Shown one piece after another: positions 50,601 to 59,600 of a stretch of DNA of 64,000 bases. The notes under the pieces are model-generated. The model was not told the DNA's origin and did not search any database. It saw nothing but the letters and a program-made list of their open reading frames with translations. The stretch's first letter is position 1. Every line of letters begins with the position of its first letter. A program made the translations under genes and the position numbers. This DNA comes from Leptasterias polaris (lineage: Eukaryota > Echinodermata > Asteroidea > Forcipulatida > Asteriidae): positions 6,702,501 to 6,766,500 of the forward strand of contig JAZGTN010000046.1 in assembly GCA_037783415.1 (NCBI GenBank), given 5' to 3'.

Positions 50601-53600
50601 ATCCCTTCTACATGTATGATGATGAGTTGACCACAATCTAGTGATCCCTTCTACATGTATGATGATGAGATGACCACAATCTAGTGATCCCTTCTACATG
50701 TATGATGATGAGATGACATCAATCTAGTGATCCCTTCTACATGTATGATGATGAGATGACCACAATCTAGTGATCCCTTCTACATGTATGATGATGAGAT
50801 GACCACAATCTAGTGATCCCTTCTACATGTATGATGATGAGATGACCACAATCTAGTGATCCCTTCTACATGTATGATGATGAGATGACCACAATCTAGT
50901 GATCCCTTCTACATGTATGATGATGAGATGACCACAAAAGGCAGTACCACCAATGTGCTTATTGCTGATTTAGCTGTGACTTACAATGTAGAACTGCACA
51001 AGATCAAAAGAATTACCTTTAGCTTGATGAGACAAGCTATAGTAAATTCTATGACAGACATTTAGATTCCTTTGTCCTCCAGTGTATTCTTGGTTTTTAC
51101 ATGATGGTTGATTTACTCTTAATTAGAAATGGAATAATGGGTTCACCAACCAAGTTATATTTCAAACCTACCATTGTTTACTGTGCAACCTAAAATGAGG
51201 CATCATTACAAACAACTTAAGCCTCGAAACATTTGAGTCAAAGCAAAGAAACATCGACAGAGTTGTTACCACGAATGGCTTATAAAATTCAAGACTGACC
51301 ATTGATATTTTAATGATTTTTGTGACTTCTTGTCTATGTGCTTTGTTGCACCTTGCAGCACTCCTTTAAGGATGAAATAGTTTGCTGAACAAGCTGTTGG
51401 AAACTGCTTACAACCAACGTGAATTGCGGTATAAATGCAAAAATTGTCAATAATACCCTCACTTTTTAAGCCTAGCAGAGTCTTTTTCAGAGACTAAATA
51501 TCAGAAGAATGTATACTACTACACTTTGGTGTGTAACTAGCGGTAGCAGGCATACACCTATCATCAAGTCAGTAGTCATTGAAGGAGTTTACAGTTGACG
51601 TCCAACTGTAATACACACAACCGACTGCCATTCGTTACTTCATTTCCGCTTCTTGGTCGTCCATGGCTAACAAATTGTTGGATTTCCCCAATTCCTCTAG
51701 GTTAACCATAAGTATATACACAAGTAATCTGGAATTACATTCGTCATCATTCCATTTCCGTTGTTTGCAGTAGTCGGGTTCATCATAGGAAGTAATACAC
51801 TGGATCAGTGTCTGAATAGGAAACTATTCATTATTCATATTAACTCATTTGGTCTGCAGTCAAGTCACCTAGACTGTTTTACAGTAGAGCCCCCCCCCCC
51901 CCCTTCCTATCAAGGTTGAAATACAAACAACCTATTAATTAACACTGTGCAGTAACCAAATCTTGTAGAGTAGTGATAGGAGATTAGTTTTAAACAAGAT
52001 TCATGCGGGCCATTTTCTCCAGACTTAAGTGCAGAAATGGTTTTCCAATCAGACAAGATAACCAGATAAAGTTTAATGCAACGTATTGTTTGCAAATGTT
52101 TTGCAGAAGATTTCACCTAAGTTACTAAATATGTGAACTATTTATCAAGTAATAAACCACAAAGGAAACTGACTGGGTAAATTTTTACTAATTTGGGGTT
52201 GAACAAAGAAAAATTGACTTGAGCGGGATTTGAATCTTCGACCTTCAGATTAACGTGTCCGTGCTCTGCCATCTGAACTATTTAGCCTTAATGTTGGTGG
52301 TCTCCCTATTTTGTCAATATCTTTGTTTGGGGGTCCCAGGTAGAATCCACTCATCATGTATAACTAGGGAATAGGGATCACGCCCACGTTTACAATACAA
52401 CTTGGGAAGCGGCAGAAGAGGGATCACCTTAAGGAGATGGGACTTCCTCCCGCTTCCCAGGTTGTAGTTTGAAGTTGAATAGCTTCTGACTAGCACCCTG
52501 AACAACAAATAATAATAATAATAATACGCAGTTCTTATAAAAATAGGGAGACCACCAACATTAGGAGTAGAAGGCTCAGTTGGTAGAGCGCCGGCACATT
52601 AATCCAGAGATCGAAGGTCCAATTCTGCTCAAGTCAGTTTTTCTTTGTTCAACCCAAAATTAATTAAAAATTACCCAGTCAGTTTCCCTTTTAGTTGCAT
52701 CCCCTCAGGGTGATCCCCTGGCTGTCGCTTCTCAGGTTGTATCGTTAACTTGGGTGTGATCCCTGGCTACACAACAGTTACAAGTTGAATGGCTTCTGAC
52801 TGGCACCCCCAACAAACCTATTGATAAAATAGGGAGACCGCAAACATTAGGGTTAGATTTCCCAGTTGGTGGAGCACATTTCAATTTTATTGAAGGAGAA
52901 ACACCACACATAGCCACAGTTTAATGTCAATGATCCCATGGCTGGCCACAAATTGTGGTTAAATGGAAAGTGCTCTTAACCCCTTAAAGGGAGCCCTGGC
53001 TATTTTCCAGAAACTTTGCAAAGGGATTACCCCTTGTCTCCCATAGGGGGTGAGTCCCAACATCCAGCACCCTTGAATCAGTGGCAAATTGCAGGGGGAA
53101 ATTTCAGATTGCTGCATTTAGTCTAGTAATGAGTGATAAGCCGACCTCCAGGGAATGGCTTCTGTATGGCTGGTCATGCTGACTCCAAGATGATGTCATA
53201 ACCCATCATTATGTGCGTAGATACTGGTTGCCTCTTACACTTGACATTGACTCGCTGTGATATACACCAGACAGCAAGGATACTTGCTTGACACAACATT
53301 CACCACATACTTCTAATTTTAAAGATGTATAGCAGCCTACGATTATTTCATGAAACTGTTCTTTTATTTTTGCCAGTTTCTTGAAAGGAAAAAGCATATT
53401 AAAGAGTTGGATATTTTCACAATTTATGTGCAAGAAGGCAAGTTATACAACATCAGTGCATACAGTGACAAACAATGGTCCACTTAGTGGGGGGGGGGGG
53501 ATACTACCATTAATAAGTAGAGCTTCTGTAGACTTCTAATTGCCTACTAATTGTGCGGTCAAATGACTGTACAGGCCTGCAAGAACACTGTTTGGGGGCC

Positions 53601-56600
53601 TGGGATGCCAGTATGTACCGGTATGTTGGTCGTTTGCTTGCTGGCTTAATTGTGCCAACACATGAAAATCACATAATATGCGCAGTGCTGAAATAGTGGG
53701 ATTTCAAAGTTGTTTTATTGTTATTTTTATATATTTGTTTAATGTGTCATATTGTTCTCATGATAGAATGTACATAGATGTTTGAAAAGTAGGGGGTGCT
53801 TTAGTGTATTCCAGTATCCCCATCCCAAACATTGAGGTTGCCCCAGCACAGTTAGTCCCTACATGTCTGTGTGTCTATCAATGTGTGTGTTACATGTAAT
53901 AATACAAAATAAAAGAATAAATGAATATTTCTTTGCCCCACATTTTGCCCCTCAAGATTTTAAAGTTCGGCGCCGCCATTTGCTATACCTTCTATTAGTG
54001 AAACTGTTCTATTCTGGAGAGAATGACAGACTGAGTGTCAAATATCAATGGGTGTATATTACGTTTTCTTTTGAAGTATAAGGACTAGGCCTAAATCAAA
54101 AGGGAAACTGACTTGATGAAATTAAAATAATTTGGGCTTGATCAAAGAAAAATTTACCAGAGCGGGATTTGAACTTGCAGCTCGCTACAAACTGAGCTAC
54201 TAGCCCTAATGTTGGCAGTCTCCCTATTTTGTCAATATCTTTGTTCAACCCCAATTTTCACTTTATTTTTGTAATCTTGGTGGTTTTCTTAAGGCGGCCT
54301 TTTATTTTTGTTCATGTTGGATATGCATGGGAGCTCTGCCATAATGTTACTTCTCATGTGGAATCCTGTACCCTGAGTAATCAGTGCATGTAAATGGGAT
54401 GGTTGAAACAATGATTGAGCAGTGTTTCTTCAGTGCCATACTAGATTAATACTTCATTTGTGCCTGTGGGATTTATGTGATTGTTCCAACCTGCTAGACA
54501 TATGGTATTAATCAGAGGAAGACATCAGAATAGACTGATGTAGATTGAAGCAGTCAGCAGAAGAAATCAATGCTGCATTTATGTTTCCTTTCATTTGGTC
54601 TTACATGACTACCTCTTGACTCTAATCCCCTTGATGATAACTCCCTTTCTGGAACAAAAATAATGCATTCTTTAAAGGTAGATATAAATGTATGTGATTC
54701 TTTAGTAATGCACTCATGATGCTTTAGTAATGCACTCATGATGCTTTCTTCTAAGCTTTTTTCATTCGGAAAGAAATTTGCATATATAACAAGTGTCTTC
54801 ATCGAGTGTAGGCTGCATATATGTGCAACAAGAAGCTCAAGCGACTGCATTGATCAAGTCTAGGTTGCGTAGACTTCATGTGAATGGAAGAAGAGCAACC
54901 CTAGCTTTGAGCGTCGTTCTCACTGCATGTTTGATGAAGTGTGTGTAGCATCCATTATGCTGTACTTTTGAGAGATAAGAATCTACAGATATGGATAGCC
55001 GCCAGCCTGTCTAAGTGCAACTTGTTGATCATGTTGTCATTTTAACCTTTATGCGGAATGTTTGTCTCAATTTCAGTGAGTCTGTTTTTGTTTTTTTTGT
55101 TTTTTTTACACATTGTCTACAATTGTCGCTCTGTAGTTCTCAAAGTATTATTTTTGCTAATATGGAGACCTTTATGTTTATATGGGGAATTGCGATTCTC
55201 AATAGGTATAGTGTAGGCCTACATTTTCGTGTGTTTTTGATTTAATGCCAATAATAGGTTTTCCTTATTACATTAGAATGTGAGTGGTGGTTGTTGGTTG
55301 TCAGATATTTATTAAGACCACATGTTGAAGTGTAAAACATGAGTGACATGAAAATCCTTCATAATTGCACCTTTGTATTCCTGCACATAAAACCCTCTCA
55401 GGGGATAAGTTCAAGAACAATGCAGTGATTTGCTGCATTCACATCAGGGTCAAATCGTGTTTGCAGGAGCAAAGGATTAATGTGTGTTAATACATGTTGT
55501 TATGTGTGAATTGCTGAGATCTGTACCATGGATACTGCCTTTAACTCTGGACATCTCCTATCAAGGCAGTCTGCTCTTTGCCAAGTGACAGTTGAGTTGA
55601 AAAAAAAATGAGCACAGGACACTACTTTGAAAAACAGTATTCTCATGGATGTATACACTAATTACACTGATATAAAAACAGTATTCTCATGGATGTATAC
55701 ACTAATTACACTGATATAAAAACAGTATTCTCATGGATGTATACACTAATTACACTGATATAAAAACAGTATTCTCATGGATGTATACACTAATTACACT
55801 GATATAAAAACAGTATTCTCATGGATGTATACACTAATTACACTGATATAAAAACAGTATTCTCATGGATGTATACACTAATTACACTGATATAAAAACA
55901 GTATTCTCATGGATGTATACACTAATTACACTGATATAAAAACAGTATTCTCATGGATGTATACACTAATTACACTGATATAAAAACAGTATTCTCATGG
56001 ATGTATACACTAATTACACTGATATAAAAACAGTATTGTCATGGATGTATACACTAATTACACTGATATAAAAACAGTATTCTCATGGATGTATACACTA
56101 ATTACACTGATATAAAAACAGTATTCTCATGGATGTATACACTAATTACACTGATATAAAAACAGTATTCTCATGGATGTATACACTAATTACACTGATA
56201 TAAAAACAGTATTCTCATGGATGTATACACTAATTACACTGATATAAAAACAGTATTCTCATGGATGTATACACTAATTACACTGATATAAAAACAGTAT
56301 TCTCATGGATGTATACACTAATTACACTGATATAAAAACAGTATTCTCATGGATGTATACACTAATTACACTGATATAAAAACAGTATTCTCATGGATGT
56401 ATACACTAATTACACTGATATAAAAACAGTATTCTCATGGATGTATACACTAATTACACTGATATAAAAACAGTATTCTCATGGATGTATACACTAATTA
56501 CACTGATATAAAAACAGTATTCTCATGGATGTATACACTAATTACACTGATATAAAAACAGTATTCTCATGGATGTATACACTAATTACACTGATATAAA

Positions 56601-59600
56601 AACAGTATTCTCATGGATGTATACACTAATTACACTGATATAAAAACAGTATTCTCATGGATGTATACACTAATTACACTGATATAAAAACAGTATTCTC
56701 ATGGATGTATACACTAATTACACTGATATAAAAACAGTATTCTCATGGATGTATACACTAATTACACTGATATAAAAACAGTATTCTCATGGATGTATAC
56801 ACTAATTACACTGATATAAAAACAGTATTCTCATGGATGTATACACTAATTACACTGATATAAAAACAGTATTCTCATGGATGTATACACTAATTACACT
56901 GATATAAAAACAGTATTCTCATGGATGTATACACTAATTACACTGATATAAAAACAGTATTCTCATGGATGTATACACTAATTACACTGATATAAAAACA
57001 GTATTCTCATGGATGTATACACTAATTACACTGATATAAAAACAGTATTCTCATGGATGTATACACTAATTACACTGATATAAAAACAGTATTCTCATGG
57101 ATGTATACACTAATTACACTGATATAAAAACAGTATTCTCATGGATGTATACACTAATTACACTGATATAAAAACAGTATTCTCATGGATGTATACACTA
57201 ATTACACTGATATAAAAACAGTATTCTCATGGATGTATACACTAATTACACTGATATAAAAACAGTATTCTCATGGATGTATACACTAATTACACTGATA
57301 TAAAAACAGTATTCTCATGGATGTATACACTAATTACACTGATATAAAAACAGTATTCTCATGGATGTATACACTAATTACACTGATATAAAAACAGTAT
57401 TCTCATGGATGTATACACTAATTACACTGATATAAAAACAGTATTCTCATGGATGTATACACTAATTACACTGATATAAAAACAGTATTCTCATGGATGT
57501 ATACACTAATTACACTGATATAAAAACAGTATTCTCATGGATGTATACACTAATTACACTGATATAAAAACAGTATTCTCATGGATGTATACACTAATTA
57601 CACTGATATAAAAACAGTATTCTCATGGATGTATACACTAATTACACTGATATAAAAACAGTATTCTCATGGATGTATACACTAATTACACTGATATAAA
57701 AACAGTATTCTCATGGATGTATACACTAATTACACTGATATAAAAACAGTATTCTCATGGATGTATACACTAATTACACTGATATAAAAACAGTATTCTC
57801 ATGGATGTATACACTAATTACACTGATATAAAAACAGTATTCTCATGGATGTATACACTAATTACACTGATATAAAAACAGTATTCTCATGGATGTATAC
57901 ACTAATTACACTGATATAAAAACAGTATTCTCATGGATGTATACACTAATTACACTGATATAAAAACAGTATTCTCATGGATGTATACACTAATTACACT
58001 GATATAAAAACAGTATTCTCATGGATGTATACACTAATTACACTGATATAAAAACAGTATTCTCATGGATGTATACACTAATTACACTGATATAAAAACA
58101 GTATTCTCATGGATGTATACACTAATTACACTGATATAAAAACAGTATTCTCATGGATGTATACACTAATTACACTGATATAAAAACAGTATTCTCATGG
58201 ATGTATACACTAATTACACTGATATAAAAACAGTATTCTCATGGATGTATACACTAATTACACTGATATAAAAACAGTATTCTCATGGATGTATACACTA
58301 ATTACACTGATATAAAAACAGTATTCTCATGGATGTATACACTAATTACACTGATATAAAAACAGTATTCTCATGGATGTATACACTAATTACACTGATA
58401 TAAAAACAGTATTCTCATGGATGTATACACTAATTACACTGATATAAAAACAGTATTCTCATGGATGTATACACTAATTACACTGATATAAAAACAGTAT
58501 TGTCATGGATGTATACACTAATTACACTGATATAAAAACAGTATTCTCATGGATGTATACACTAATTACACTGATATAAAAACAGTATTGTCATGGATGT
58601 ATACACTAATTACACTGATATAAATTGTACACCAGAACAGTATTCTCATGGATGTATACACTAATTACACTGATATAAAAACAGTATTGTCATGGATGTA
58701 TACACTAATTACACTGATATAAAAACAGTATTCTCATGGATGTATACACTAATTACACTGATATAAAAACAGTATTGTCATGGATGTATACACTAATTAC
58801 ACTGATATAAAAACAGTATTGTCATGGATGTATACACTAATTACACTGATATAAAAACAGTATTCTCATGGATGTATACACTAATTACACTGATATAAAA
58901 ACAGTATTCTCATGGATGTATACACTAATTACACTGATATAAAAACAGTATTCTCATGGATGTATACACTAATTACACTGATATAAAAACAGTATTCTCA
59001 TGGATGTATACACTAATTACACTGATATAAAAACAGTATTCTCATGGATGTATACACTAATTACACTGATATAAAAACAGTATTCTCATGGATGTATACA
59101 CTAATTACACTGATATAAAAACAGTATTCTCATGGATGTATACACTAATTACACTGATATAAAAACAGTATTCTCATGGATGTATACACTAATTACACTG
59201 ATATAAAAACAGTATTCTCATGGATGTATACACTAATTACACTGATATAAAAACAGTATTCTCATGGATGTATACACTAATTACACTGATATAAAAACAG
59301 TATTCTCATGGATGTATACACTAATTACACTGATATAAAAACAGTATTCTCATGGATGTATACACTAATTACACTGATATAAAAACAGTATTCTCATGGA
59401 TGTATACACTAATTACACTGATATAAAAACAGTATTCTCATGGATGTATACACTAATTACACTGATATAAAAACAGTATTCTCATGGATGTATACACTAA
59501 TTACACTGATATAAAAACAGTATTCTCATGGATGTATACACTAATTACACTGATATAAAAACAGTATTCTCATGGATGTATACACTAATTACACTGATAT

